From: Enterococcus sp. DIV0660C
GTDB taxonomy: Bacteria; Bacillota; Bacilli; Lactobacillales; Enterococcaceae
Direction of reading: 5' to 3'
Assembly: GCF_017316125.1 (NCBI RefSeq)
Contig: NZ_JAFLWA010000036.1
Location: forward strand, 1-35,094
DNA: 35,094 bases
Shown: positions 14,907-23,970 of the stretch, piece by piece
How positions within the stretch are numbered: position 1 is the first letter of the stretch
Layout of the letters: every line of letters starts with the position of its first letter
Notes under the pieces: generated by a model
What the model was told of the DNA's origin: nothing
The model's database searches: none
What the model saw: only the letters and a program-made list of their open reading frames with translations
Program-made: the position numbers and the translations under genes

Positions 14907-16430
14907 ATGTCAAATGAAAAAAATGTTTTATTTACGATTTTTGGCGGTACAGGCGATTTAGCACAACGTAAGCTGTACCCTTCATTATTCCGTCTTTATA
15001 AAAAGGGGAATTTGAATGAACACTTTGCAGTGATTGGTGCCGCGCGTCGTCCTTGGTCAGATGAACACTACCGTGAAGTAGTCAAAGAAACCATCCAATC
15101 ATTGAATCCAACGGCTGAAGAGGCAGAAGACTTTGCTGACCATTTCTACTATCAATCACATGACGTCAATGATTCTACGCATTACCAAACACTGAAAGAA
15201 TTGGCAGACAAATTAGATGAGAAATATCAAATCAATGGGAATCGTGTGTACTACCTAGCAATGGCGCCACAATTTTTTGGAACGATCGTTACACATTTGA
15301 AATCAGAAAAAATTGTTACTGAAACTGGCTTCAATCGTTTGATTATTGAAAAACCATTTGGTGCAGATTATCAATCTGCCTTTGACTTGAATCAACAAAT
15401 TCGTCAGGTTTTCCCAGAACAAGACATTTTCCGGATCGATCACTATCTCGGAAAAGAAATGATTCAAAATATTTCAGCCATTCGCTTTGCAAATAATATT
15501 TTTGAATCACAATGGAACAACCGCTACATTGATAATATTCAAATCACGTTCGGTGAAAGCCTCGGTGTCGAAGATCGTGGTGGGTATTACGATCACAGCG
15601 GTGCATTAAAAGACATGGTGCAAAACCACATTTTACAAGTTGTCGCTTTGTTAGCCATGGAACCACCTGTTGCCTTTTCTGAAAAAGAAATTCGGACAGA
15701 AAAAATCAAAGCTTTAAAAGCTGTTCGGATCTATAACGAAGACGAAGTCAAAGAAAATTTTGTTCGTGGACAATATGCAGCAGGAGAATTAGATGGACAA
15801 ACTTTCAAGGCATATCGTGATGAAGATAAGGTGGATGAACATTCTGAAACAGAAACATTTGTTGCTGGTAAATTCACTATTGATAATTTCCGATGGTCGG
15901 GTGTTCCTTTTTATGTCCGAACTGGTAAACGTCTGACGGAAAAAGGAACCCGAATCAACGTGGTCTTCAAACAAGTCCCCGTCAATGTTTTTAAAACTTC
16001 TGTTGATGAGGCTTGTGAAGAAACAAACCTTCCACCAAATGTTTTGACCATCTACATTCAACCAACTGAGGGGTTTTCTCTTTCACTTAATGGGAAAGAA
16101 GTTGGCCAAGGTTTTGATACTGAACCAATCAAACTTGCCTTTCGAAATAGCGCGGAAATGGTTGAGAACAGTCCTGAAGCTTACGAAAAATTACTTTTAG
16201 ATTCATTAAATGGTGATGGAACAAACTTTTCACACTGGGAAGAAGTTGCTCAATCTTGGCATATCGTTGATGTGATTCGCAAAACGTGGGATCAGATCCA
16301 ACCAGATTTCCCTAATTATAAAGCTGGTTCAATGGGACCTGATGAAGCATTTGAACTTCTAGAAAAAGATGGATTTGAATGGATCTGGCAACCAGACCAC
16401 TGGTACCGTGAGCGTGGAAAATTGAATTAA
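14907..16430 (+). CDS. zwf: glucose-6-phosphate 1-dehydrogenase
   Basis: A 507-residue enzyme oxidising glucose 6-phosphate to 6-phosphogluconolactone, the entry to the oxidative pentose phosphate pathway. The coenzyme site is GGTGDLA (13-19), and the catalytic/substrate motif RIDHYLGKE is intact, with the active His in DHYLGK. Further conserved blocks are IIEKPFG and VPFYVRTGKRL. Length is typical. AAAGGAGG overlaps the end of the repressor gene and precedes ATG at 14907. Cotranscription with a manganese-type repressor would couple NADPH supply to metal or oxidative status; that link is inference. Confidence 0.97.
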   Translation: MSNEKNVLFTIFGGTGDLAQRKLYPSLFRLYKKGNLNEHFAVIGAARRPWSDEHYREVVKETIQSLNPTAEEAEDFADHFYYQSHDVNDSTHYQTLKELADKLDEKYQINGNRVYYLAMAPQFFGTIVTHLKSEKIVTETGFNRLIIEKPFGADYQSAFDLNQQIRQVFPEQDIFRIDHYLGKEMIQNISAIRFANNIFESQWNNRYIDNIQITFGESLGVEDRGGYYDHSGALKDMVQNHILQVVALLAMEPPVAFSEKEIRTEKIKALKAVRIYNEDEVKENFVRGQYAAGELDGQTFKAYRDEDKVDEHSETETFVAGKFTIDNFRWSGVPFYVRTGKRLTEKGTRINVVFKQVPVNVFKTSVDEACEETNLPPNVLTIYIQPTEGFSLSLNGKEVGQGFDTEPIKLAFRNSAEMVENSPEAYEKLLLDSLNGDGTNFSHWEEVAQSWHIVDVIRKTWDQIQPDFPNYKAGSMGPDEAFELLEKDGFEWIWQPDHWYRERGKLN

Positions 16431-16444
16431 CAAATCTTTTGAAA

Positions 16445-16494
16445 AAAAAAACACATTTCTTATCTTCAGCAGTTGATAAGAAATGTGTTTTTTT
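16445..16494 (+). terminator. rho-independent terminator after zwf
   Basis: A 20-bp perfect stem (16445-16464 and 16475-16494, core ACACATTTCTTATC) with a 10-nt loop and a T7 tail. A-runs on the other side may let it act on both strands. Confidence 0.9.
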
Positions 16495-16511
16495 GATTAG
16501 TTAGTTTACAT

Positions 16512-16549
16512 AAAAAAGAACTACCCAACCAAATGGGTAGCTCTTTTTT
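16512..16549 (-). terminator. rho-independent terminator after ileS
   Basis: CTACCCA/TGGGTAG with flanking AAAAAAGA/TCTTTTTT arms and one mismatch, directly after the ileS stop on the minus strand. It ends the dcw-ileS unit. Confidence 0.85.
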
Positions 16550-19341
16550 TATTCGAATCCTTCTGCAACAGCTTCTGGATAATTTTCTTCAACGATTTTA
16601 GCACAACGTCCGCATAAATGTGGTAATTTTTCATCTACACCAACATCTTTACGAATTTGACGACAACGATCACAAACTTCACCATCTGCTTTTTCGACTA
16701 AAATCGCGACATCTTCAAAATCAACTGCTTCAACTGGAACAGCATCTTTTGCAGAGGCAACTTCAAAATAGTCCGGAGAAATAATCAATAATTGTGGAAT
16801 ATCGGCATCTACTGCTATCAATAATTCACGAACTTGTTCATTTGGATAAACAGTTACTTTTGCTTCTAAAGATTTACCGATCAACTTCGCATTTCGCGCT
16901 TCTTCCAAAGCTTTCAACACTTTATCACGGAAATCCATAAATGCTTCCCAAGTATCCATTAATTCCTCTTGATTTGAAAATTCTTCATAGCCAGGCAATT
17001 CACTCAATTGTACATAGTCTTCTTCTTCTTTTAAGAATGACCAGATTTCTTCTGTTGTATGAGGAATAATTGGTGTTAATAATTTTGTCAATGCTACAGC
17101 AGTTTGATAGAAAACAGTTTGCATACAACGACGTTGATAGTCATTTTCTGACTCAATATAAACAACATCTTTGGCAAAATCTAAATAGAAAGCAGATAGA
17201 TCAACAGTTAAGAAATTCATTACTGTACGATAAATATGCATGAAGTTATATTTTTCATAACCTTCATCACGAATTTCTTTAATCACTTGATTCAAGCGAA
17301 CAGTCATATATTTATCAACTGAACGTAATTCATCGTAAGAAACTGCATCTTGTTTTGGATCAAAATCTTCTGTATTAGCAATCAAGAAACGCATCGTATT
17401 TCTGATTTTGCGGTATACTTCAGCTACTTGACCCAAGATATCCATTGAAACGCGAACATCAGCTTCATAATCAACACTTGAAACCCATAAACGCAGAATA
17501 TCTGCACCAAATTGTTTGATAACTTTATCAGGAACAATCGTATTTCCTAAAGATTTACTCATCTTGCGTCCTTCACCATCAAGTGTGAAACCTTGAGAAA
17601 GAACGGAGCGATATGGTGCTACACCATTGATTGCTACACTTGTTGTAATACTTGAATTGAACCAACCGCGATATTGGTCAGAACCTTCCAAATACATATC
17701 CGCTGGAAATGACAATTCTGGACGTTGACGTAAAACTGCTTCGTGCGAAGATCCAGAGTCGAACCAAACATCCATGATATCTGTTTCTTTGGTGAATTCG
17801 CCATTTGGTGAGCCAGGATGTGTAAAGCCTGCTGGTAAAAGATCTTTTGCCTCTTTTTCAAACCAAATGATTGAGCCATGCTCTGCAAATAATTTTGCCA
17901 CATGCTCAATTGTTTCTGGTGTAATGATTGCTTCACCATTTTCCGCATAAAAAATTGGTAATGGTACACCCCAAGCACGTTGACGAGAAATAACCCAGTC
18001 ACCACGATCACGAATCATATTGTACAAACGAGTCTTACCCCATGGAATAATCCAATTCACATTTTCAACTTCATCCAAAATATTTTGACGGAAGTCATCA
18101 ATCGATGCAAACCATTGTGGTGTTGCACGATAGATAACTGGTTTTTTTGTACGCCAGTCATGTGGATAGCTATGTGTAAAGAATTCTAATTTTAAGAGCG
18201 CACCTTTTTCTTCAAGTAATTCTGTAATCATTGGATTTGCTTTGTCATAAAAAATACCTTCAAAACCTGGTGCTTCATCAGTAAACACACCTTTAGAATC
18301 CACCGGTGAAACAACTGGTAATTTATATTTATTCCCCGCAATGTAGTCATCTTCCCCGTGTCCAGGAGCCGTATGAACTAAACCAGTCCCTGCTTCTAAT
18401 GTTACATGGTCACCTAAGATAACTACAGAGTCACGATCATAAAAAGGATGCTGTGCTGTCATAAATTCCATGTCTTTACCAGAAATTTCTTTCAGTACAG
18501 TAACGTTTTCCCAGCCAATTTCAGCTTGAACTTTTTCTAATAGATCTTTTGCTACAACAAATTTGCGTCCATCAGCTTCAATCAAAACATAAACAAAGTT
18601 TTCATTTACAGCGATTCCTTGGTTTGCTGGTAAAGTCCATGGAGTTGTTGTCCAAATAACAAATGAAGTATCTTCGTCTAAGATTCCTTTGCCATCTTTC
18701 ACTTTAAAAGCAACAAAGATTGATGGTGATTTTACATCTTTATATTCGATTTCAGCTTCAGCAAGAGAAGATTCACTTGAAGGAGACCAATAAATTGGTT
18801 TTAATCCTTTATAGATATACCCTTTTTCTGCCATTTTTCCAAACACACGGATTTGTGCTGCTTCGTATGATGGATCCAATGTTACATATGGATGTTCCCA
18901 GTCCCCAGCAACACCTAGACGTTTAAAATCCTCACGTTGTTTGTCGACTTGAGAAAGTGCGTACTCACGACATTTTTCTAAATACTCAGTGATTGGCATT
19001 TCTTTACGTTTGATACCTTTATTTGCTAAGACTTGTTCAATTGGCAATCCGTGTGTGTCCCAACCTGGAACGTACGGCGCACGGAACCCAGACATTGATT
19101 TTGAGCGAATGATAATGTCTTTACTAATTTTATTCAAAGAGTGACCTAGATGGATATTACCGTTCGCATAGGGAGGTCCATCATGTAGGATAAAACTTGG
19201 TTTGCCTTCATTTAATTCTTGTCTTTTCTGGTAGATGCCTACTTCTTCCCACTCTTTTTGCCATTCACCTTCACGGTTAGGCAAGTTCCCACGCATAGGA
19301 AATTTTGTTTTTCCTAATTGTAGTGTCTCTTTCATTTTCAT
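16549..19341 (-). CDS. ileS: isoleucyl-tRNA synthetase
   Basis: A 930-residue class I aminoacyl-tRNA synthetase charging tRNA-Ile. The HIGH-type motif is HLGH (64-67), and the KMSKS loop is intact ([10 protein letters not shown]). The CP1 editing domain is present ([27 protein letters not shown]). A C-terminal zinc finger has two CxxC pairs (CDRCRQ and CGRCAK). The start at 19341 has GAGG 7 nt upstream; a second in-frame ATG two codons later is an alternative. Expression is controlled by the T-box leader at 19378-19600. This eubacterial type without a long C-terminal extension is normally mupirocin-sensitive; that is family knowledge. Confidence 0.97.
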   Translation of the reverse strand: MKMKETLQLGKTKFPMRGNLPNREGEWQKEWEEVGIYQKRQELNEGKPSFILHDGPPYANGNIHLGHSLNKISKDIIIRSKSMSGFRAPYVPGWDTHGLPIEQVLANKGIKRKEMPITEYLEKCREYALSQVDKQREDFKRLGVAGDWEHPYVTLDPSYEAAQIRVFGKMAEKGYIYKGLKPIYWSPSSESSLAEAEIEYKDVKSPSIFVAFKVKDGKGILDEDTSFVIWTTTPWTLPANQGIAVNENFVYVLIEADGRKFVVAKDLLEKVQAEIGWENVTVLKEISGKDMEFMTAQHPFYDRDSVVILGDHVTLEAGTGLVHTAPGHGEDDYIAGNKYKLPVVSPVDSKGVFTDEAPGFEGIFYDKANPMITELLEEKGALLKLEFFTHSYPHDWRTKKPVIYRATPQWFASIDDFRQNILDEVENVNWIIPWGKTRLYNMIRDRGDWVISRQRAWGVPLPIFYAENGEAIITPETIEHVAKLFAEHGSIIWFEKEAKDLLPAGFTHPGSPNGEFTKETDIMDVWFDSGSSHEAVLRQRPELSFPADMYLEGSDQYRGWFNSSITTSVAINGVAPYRSVLSQGFTLDGEGRKMSKSLGNTIVPDKVIKQFGADILRLWVSSVDYEADVRVSMDILGQVAEVYRKIRNTMRFLIANTEDFDPKQDAVSYDELRSVDKYMTVRLNQVIKEIRDEGYEKYNFMHIYRTVMNFLTVDLSAFYLDFAKDVVYIESENDYQRRCMQTVFYQTAVALTKLLTPIIPHTTEEIWSFLKEEEDYVQLSELPGYEEFSNQEELMDTWEAFMDFRDKVLKALEEARNAKLIGKSLEAKVTVYPNEQVRELLIAVDADIPQLLIISPDYFEVASAKDAVPVEAVDFEDVAILVEKADGEVCDRCRQIRKDVGVDEKLPHLCGRCAKIVEENYPEAVAEGFE

Positions 19342-19377
19342 AAGAGAACCTCACTCCTTTGATTTTTTTCTAAACGC

Positions 19378-19600
19378 AAAAAAGCATGTGCATCCCAAAG
19401 GGACGAACATGCCGTGGTACCACCCAAATTTAAGTTACAAAAAGCATAACTTCTTCGAGACCAATAACGAGGTCAGCCGTTACTTCTTACTTTTATTTCA
19501 GAAATAATTAATGTAGAGGATCTTTCACTTTGGAGGGTCTTGCCAAACTCACACTACCATTGGCTCGCTAAAAAGAATTCAAAGTGCTTTTCTGTTCTAC
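19378..19600 (-). promoter_or_regulatory. T-box riboswitch leader of ileS (Ile, AUC specifier)
   Basis: The minus strand carries the diagnostic T-box sequence GGGTGGTACCACGG (19425-19412). A terminator follows (GCATGT...ACATGC, then T6 at 19383-19378). Stem I can be drawn: basal helix GTAGA (19600-19596)/TCTAC (19517-19513), a specifier loop, CACTTTG/CAAAGTG, and an apical GCCAA/TTGGC arm. The specifier loop has AUC (19521-19519), an isoleucine codon, matching the gene. Uncharged tRNA-Ile should stabilise the antiterminator. The basal helix includes the divIVA stop codon, so the leader overlaps the end of divIVA. Confidence 0.93.
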
Positions 19601-20301
19601 TCGTTTTTGTCAGCAATAACAGAGAGATCAATTTCTCTCGTATCAAATGTTTGAACTGCTGGAGATTCTAATGTTTCTGGTTCTGAGTTTACAACAGGAT
19701 TATTTTCATTGTCAAGTTGTTTTGCCAAAACTTCTTTGATTACTTCATGACTGTCATTCACATAACTTGAGAATGGTTGTAAAATTTCATCCCACTCAGG
19801 ACTCTTAACTTGTTCTAATTGTGATTCTAACATCAAACTAATACGTTGATGGAAGACACGTGTGCGTTTTTTCAAATCTTCTGTTTCTGTTGCAAGTTGT
19901 TTTGCTTTTTCAGTTGCATCTGTTAAGATTTGACGTGCTTTTTCTTCTGCATCTGTTGTTAGTTGGTGTGCACGTTTTTCAGCGTTAGCAACTAATTCAT
20001 CTGCTTTATTTTGAGCAGATGTCACAATTACTTCTGATTCTTTGCTTGCACTTGTTTTTACTTTATCAGCTGTGTCTTGTGCAACAATAATCGATTGATT
20101 CAATGCATCTTTTAATTCATTGAAGTACTCTAATTTTTCTTCAGAATGTTTAATTGCTTTTTCTAATTCGCGATTTTTAGTTGTTGCTTCCTCGTAGTCG
20201 CGAACAACTAAATCTAGAAAATCATCTACTTCATCTTGATTATACCCACGCATTTTCGTTGGGAATGTTTTATTTTGAATATCTAATGGAGTTAAAGCCA
20301 T
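19597..20301 (-). CDS. divIVA: cell-division/polarity protein DivIVA
   Basis: A 234-residue coiled-coil protein that binds negatively curved membrane at septa and poles. The N-terminal lipid-binding domain is intact (MALTPLDIQNKTFPTKMRGYN, then DEVDDFLD). Long heptad regions follow (about 30-70 and 75-165), with repeated alanine-rich segments such as SAQNKADELVANAEKRA. The acidic C-terminal tail varies in this family. It lies 20 bp after ylmH and is the last morphogenesis gene before ileS. Its final codons also form the start of the ileS T-box. Confidence 0.96.
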   Translation of the reverse strand: MALTPLDIQNKTFPTKMRGYNQDEVDDFLDLVVRDYEEATTKNRELEKAIKHSEEKLEYFNELKDALNQSIIVAQDTADKVKTSASKESEVIVTSAQNKADELVANAEKRAHQLTTDAEEKARQILTDATEKAKQLATETEDLKKRTRVFHQRISLMLESQLEQVKSPEWDEILQPFSSYVNDSHEVIKEVLAKQLDNENNPVVNSEPETLESPAVQTFDTREIDLSVIADKNE

Positions 20302-20321
20302 GAATAAACCACCTCTTTGTT

Positions 20322-21104
20322 TTATTTGCGTAATACACCAAATAATACCCTATATTTTTCTTTTTTTGTTTTTCCCTCAAGCTCTTGAATCTGGATTCGT
20401 CCATAACCACGAATCGAAACAATATCTAATAATTCAAGAATAAAATCTGGTCGTGTATTTTCCGTCCAGTTCACTTTCACTTTACCAGATTCAATCAATT
20501 GTTTCGACCTTTGTCTAGAAATATTATAGATTTCTGAAATGACGCTATCAAGCCGCATCGAAGTAACTGTTCCTCTTTCTTGTGTCCAACTATCTTTTGG
20601 CAATAACATTTCTGTATAAGCAATTGGTTCTAAACGAGCCGTTACTTTTCCAATTTTCGTTATTTGGGCAACAACAAAGTGTTCAATCTCTCTTGCAACA
20701 AAGATTTGCCATCGTTCACCATCAGAAATAATATCTCCAAAATAAGCACGCTTAATGCCGGTACCTACCAAAGTACCTAATATCTTTCCATGGCTTAAGC
20801 TAGCAAACTTACTTGGATAGTGTACCTCGTACAAGCTCACTTCAAAATCGTCTTCGGTAGGTTCGTAATACTCTGGATAAATCAAGCATCGCTTTCTTTC
20901 TGCTTGTTCATACCCACCATAAAACGTGAAACGTAACTCACTGTCTTGCCGAATCAAAGTTTCCAAAATATAGGCTTGTCTTGGATCTAAGAAATCAGTT
21001 AAGTACGGTGCGTATTGACTTTGTACTTGTTCAATCCAATCACCCACCGAATCAATAAAAGTTCGTTCTTCCGTTCGAAAATGTTGGTAGATATTTTCAT
21101 CCAT
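20322..21104 (-). CDS. ylmH: YlmH, S4-domain RNA-binding protein
   Basis: A 260-residue YlmH protein with an N-terminal ferredoxin-like part, a middle region (YFGDIISDGERWQIFVA) and a C-terminal S4 RNA-binding domain. The S4 segment reads LDSVISEIYNISRQRSKQLIESGKVKVNW, then DIVSIRGYGRI. Homologues act in division in pneumococci and in ribosome quality control in Bacillus. I place the start at ATG 21104, which has AGGAGG at 8 nt; the frame can be read from a GTG three codons earlier, but that codon overlaps the ribosome site. It sits between ylmG and divIVA in the dcw operon. Confidence 0.93.
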   Translation of the reverse strand: MDENIYQHFRTEERTFIDSVGDWIEQVQSQYAPYLTDFLDPRQAYILETLIRQDSELRFTFYGGYEQAERKRCLIYPEYYEPTEDDFEVSLYEVHYPSKFASLSHGKILGTLVGTGIKRAYFGDIISDGERWQIFVAREIEHFVVAQITKIGKVTARLEPIAYTEMLLPKDSWTQERGTVTSMRLDSVISEIYNISRQRSKQLIESGKVKVNWTENTRPDFILELLDIVSIRGYGRIQIQELEGKTKKEKYRVLFGVLRK

Positions 21105-21123
21105 GATACTCACCTCCTAAAAA

Positions 21124-21378
21124 CTATAAAAGTGAAACAATAATCATCGTTAGTCCTTGACTAGCTAGATTCAAAACGATAACTGCCACCATGATTGTAA
21201 GATCGATTGGTCCAAAACGTAAGTTTAATCGATCAAACAAGCTAAGATAAGGTTCACAGATTCTCGATAAAAATTTCCCAAAAGCCGATTGATACCCGCC
21301 AGGAAACCAAGATAACAACGCATAAATAACTAATAAAATAGTATATAGATAAACTGCATCATTAAGTAAATTAAGCAA
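21124..21378 (-). CDS. ylmG: YggT/YlmG-family membrane protein
   Basis: A short YggT-family membrane protein: two hydrophobic segments (YTILLVIYALLSWF and LTIMVAVIVLNLASQGLTMIIV) flank the conserved RICEPYLSLFDRL loop. The family is linked to division and to cytochrome or envelope assembly; its function is unsettled. The coordinates give the 84-residue version from TTG 21376-21378, but that codon is 22 nt from AGGAGG (21401-21406). An in-frame ATT at 21391-21393 is 7 nt from it and would add ILIYR, matching how YlmG proteins usually begin. I consider an AUU start likely (see findings). It lies between sepF and ylmH. Confidence 0.85.
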   Translation of the reverse strand: MLNLLNDAVYLYTILLVIYALLSWFPGGYQSAFGKFLSRICEPYLSLFDRLNLRFGPIDLTIMVAVIVLNLASQGLTMIIVSLL

Positions 21379-21407
21379 ACGATAAATTAAAATGGTCCTT
21401 CCTCCTC

Positions 21408-22001
21408 TTACAGATCAAAAATATTTGCATCTGCGAATGTTTGAGCAGTTGAACTATCAATTTCCATGCCAGTTGGTGTACAAAGAAAAATTTCATCGCC
21501 AACCCGTTTGATATCTCCATCCAATGCGTAAACTGTTCCAGTTAAGAAATCAACAATGCGACGCGCTTGTTTTTCTTCTACTAAATGAAAGTTCACTAAT
21601 GTTGCTTCACCAGCAATGATTTTTTTTGCAATCATCATTGCTTCTGAATACGCACGTGGTTCCATCACTGTAATTTTATTTGCCAAATTGGTTTTAGGTT
21701 CATAAGATTGACGAGCAACTTTTTCTTCTTGTTTTACTGGTCGTGTTGGAGCTTGACGAAGCTCAATTACTTTCTTTTGCTCAACAGTTGGTTTTTCCTC
21801 ACGTGTCGCGTAATGCGATTGATTGGTAACTGTTTGAGTCGCCTCACGTGTTGATTTGTTAACTGTTGGCTTTAGTGTTTTTTGTGTTTGTGACTGAGTC
21901 ACCGTTTGTTTTTTTGTTTCAGGAAAATCTGGATACTCGTACTCTTCTTCATCGGCTAATCCGAAAAAATTAGCAATTGCTCCTCTATTTAAAAGTGGCA
22001 T
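21408..22001 (-). CDS. sepF: cell-division protein SepF
   Basis: A 197-residue FtsZ-associated protein that bundles protofilaments and tethers them to the membrane. The short amphipathic N-terminus is followed by FFGLADEEEYEY and a long polar linker (about 25-105) rich in Gln, Thr and Lys. The conserved C-terminal SepF domain opens VMEPRAYSEAMMIAKKI and contains ARRIVDFLTGTVYALDGDI and FLCTPTG. The linker is longer than in many SepF proteins. GGGAGG precedes ATG immediately after the ylmE stop. Confidence 0.95.
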   Translation of the reverse strand: MPLLNRGAIANFFGLADEEEYEYPDFPETKKQTVTQSQTQKTLKPTVNKSTREATQTVTNQSHYATREEKPTVEQKKVIELRQAPTRPVKQEEKVARQSYEPKTNLANKITVMEPRAYSEAMMIAKKIIAGEATLVNFHLVEEKQARRIVDFLTGTVYALDGDIKRVGDEIFLCTPTGMEIDSSTAQTFADANIFDL

Positions 22002-22014
22002 GACTCTTCCTCCC

Positions 22015-22692
22015 TTATTTGTCCTTGAATAGTGCTGTACCTACACGGATAAACGTTGCTCCTTCTTGTATCGCAATAGGAAAATCTTGACTCATTCCCA
22101 TACTTAATTCTTCACACGGTGCATGAGTAAATCCTTGCTGATAAACAAGGTTACGTAAGTCTTCAAGTGTTCCAAATACTTTGTGGATTTGTTCAACAGA
22201 AGCATCTTTTGGGGCCATAGTCATCAAGCCAATGACCTTGATTTTTGAATAATTACCTAAAGAATCAACAAATGAAAGTAACTCATCGGGCGCAATTCCA
22301 TGTTTGGACTCCTCACCTGATACATTTACCTCAATAAAACAAGCCAATTCTTTCTGAACCCTCTTTTGAATTTCTTCTGCTAATTTCAAACTATCCAGCG
22401 CATGAAAATAATCAATTTCATTTACAATCAATTTTACCTTCCTACGCTGTAAATTACCAATCAAATGCCATTTTATTTCAGGAAAATTAACTAAATCTTG
22501 CTTCTTCTGTAATAATTTGTCCACACGGTTTTCTGCACAATGCAAAACCCCCGCTTCAACAAGTTGTTTGGTTGTATCTGAATCAACTGATTTTGTTACA
22601 GCAACTAATTGAACTTCTTTCGGATTTCGATGAACAAGAGCACACGAATCCTGAATTTCTTGCTCAATTTCTTGCAAGTTGTCAGCAATCAT
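22015..22692 (-). CDS. ylmE: YggS/YlmE-family PLP homeostasis protein
   Basis: A 225-residue single-domain TIM-barrel protein that binds pyridoxal phosphate without known enzyme activity. The PLP lysine lies in LVAVTKSV (about residue 34). Other conserved blocks are ENRV, WHLIGNLQRRKV, VNVSGEESKHG, GLMTMAP and LSMGMSQDFPIAI. It keeps the conserved location between ftsZ and sepF. Its ATG lies 18 bp after the ftsZ stop with AAAGGAGAGGA upstream. Confidence 0.95.
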   Translation of the reverse strand: MIADNLQEIEQEIQDSCALVHRNPKEVQLVAVTKSVDSDTTKQLVEAGVLHCAENRVDKLLQKKQDLVNFPEIKWHLIGNLQRRKVKLIVNEIDYFHALDSLKLAEEIQKRVQKELACFIEVNVSGEESKHGIAPDELLSFVDSLGNYSKIKVIGLMTMAPKDASVEQIHKVFGTLEDLRNLVYQQGFTHAPCEELSMGMSQDFPIAIQEGATFIRVGTALFKDK

Positions 22693-22709
22693 GTGCTCTT
22701 TCCTCTCCT

Positions 22710-23948
22710 TTATCGCTTACGACGGAAGAACGGTGGCGTATTTAATTCGTCATCGTCATTCGCTTTTGTTTCTTCACGGCTGAATGTATCAAAATCTTTT
22801 TTTTCAACATGATCAAAATTTGATTCTTCAACTTTAGGACGAACATTTTGTTCACGTCTGATATCCCAGTCACCAAAGCTGTTTTCATCTTCAGTCGAAG
22901 TCGGTTTTGCTTGGTCCATATCTAAGATAGGTTTTTGAGTTTGTGATTGCATTTGTTGTCTAGCTGGACGGCTAGACTTACGCTCCTTTTTTGACTCATC
23001 AATACCTGTTGCAATAACCGTTACGCGGATTTCATCGCCCAATTCTTCATTAATTGATGTACCCAAGATAATGTTTACATCACCTGTAGCAGCATTAGCA
23101 ACAATATCAGAAGCATCTTGCGCTTCAAATAAAGTCATGTCTAGACCACCAGTAATGTTCAACAATACTTGTTCTGCTCCATCGATGGATGTTTCAAGAA
23201 GTGGAGAAGAAATAGCTTTCTTCGTTGCTTCGACAACACGTTCTTCACCGCTAGCAACACCAATTCCCATTAGTGCAGTTCCTTGGTTTTCCATCACTGT
23301 TTTAACATCAGCAAAGTCTAAATTGACATAACCTGGTGCAGTGATTAAATCAGAGATACCTTGAACTCCTTGTCGTAAAACATTATCTGCTTCACGGAAT
23401 GCTTCAAGCATCGGAGTCTTTTTATCAACAACTTCAAGTAAACGATTGTTTGAAATAATCAATAATGTATCAACATTTTCTTTCAAACGAGCGATACCTT
23501 CAGCAGCAAAACGTCCTCGTTTAGGTCCTTCAAAAGTAAATGGTCGTGTAACAACACCCACTGTCAAAGCGCCTAATTCTTTGGCAATTCCTGCTACGAT
23601 TGGTGCAGCACCTGTACCAGTCCCGCCGCCCATTCCAGCAGTGATAAAAATCATATCTGCGCCATCTAAAGCTTCGCGCAATGATTGTTCACTTTCTTCA
23701 GCAGCTTTTTGGCCAACTTCTGGTTGAGAACCAGCACCAAGACCACGTGTATATTTAGGGCCTAACTGGATAACAGTTTCAGCCTTTGAATTTTTTAATG
23801 CTTGAACGTCTGTGTTGGCTGTGATGAACTCAACACCTTTTACGTTTTCTTCAATCATACGGTTTACAGCATTACCACCGCCGCCACCGACACCGATGAC
23901 TTTGATAACTGCGCCGTCATTGATATTATTATCAATTGAGAATTCCAT
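22710..23948 (-). CDS. ftsZ: cell-division GTPase FtsZ
   Basis: A 412-residue tubulin-like GTPase that forms the Z ring. The nucleotide site is visible: [12 protein letters not shown] near the N-terminus, the tubulin signature [10 protein letters not shown] (about 107-116), and the T7 loop region [11 protein letters not shown]. The linker (about 320-395) is Glu/Gln/Lys-rich, and the chain ends [13 protein letters not shown]. This is the conserved C-terminal peptide that binds FtsA and SepF. It follows ftsA by 22 bp and is probably driven by the promoter at 25360-25388 as well as readthrough from mraZ. Confidence 0.98.
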   Translation of the reverse strand: MEFSIDNNINDGAVIKVIGVGGGGGNAVNRMIEENVKGVEFITANTDVQALKNSKAETVIQLGPKYTRGLGAGSQPEVGQKAAEESEQSLREALDGADMIFITAGMGGGTGTGAAPIVAGIAKELGALTVGVVTRPFTFEGPKRGRFAAEGIARLKENVDTLLIISNNRLLEVVDKKTPMLEAFREADNVLRQGVQGISDLITAPGYVNLDFADVKTVMENQGTALMGIGVASGEERVVEATKKAISSPLLETSIDGAEQVLLNITGGLDMTLFEAQDASDIVANAATGDVNIILGTSINEELGDEIRVTVIATGIDESKKERKSSRPARQQMQSQTQKPILDMDQAKPTSTEDENSFGDWDIRREQNVRPKVEESNFDHVEKKDFDTFSREETKANDDDELNTPPFFRRKR

Positions 23949-23970
23949 GTTTTATTCCTCCCAGGATGAA

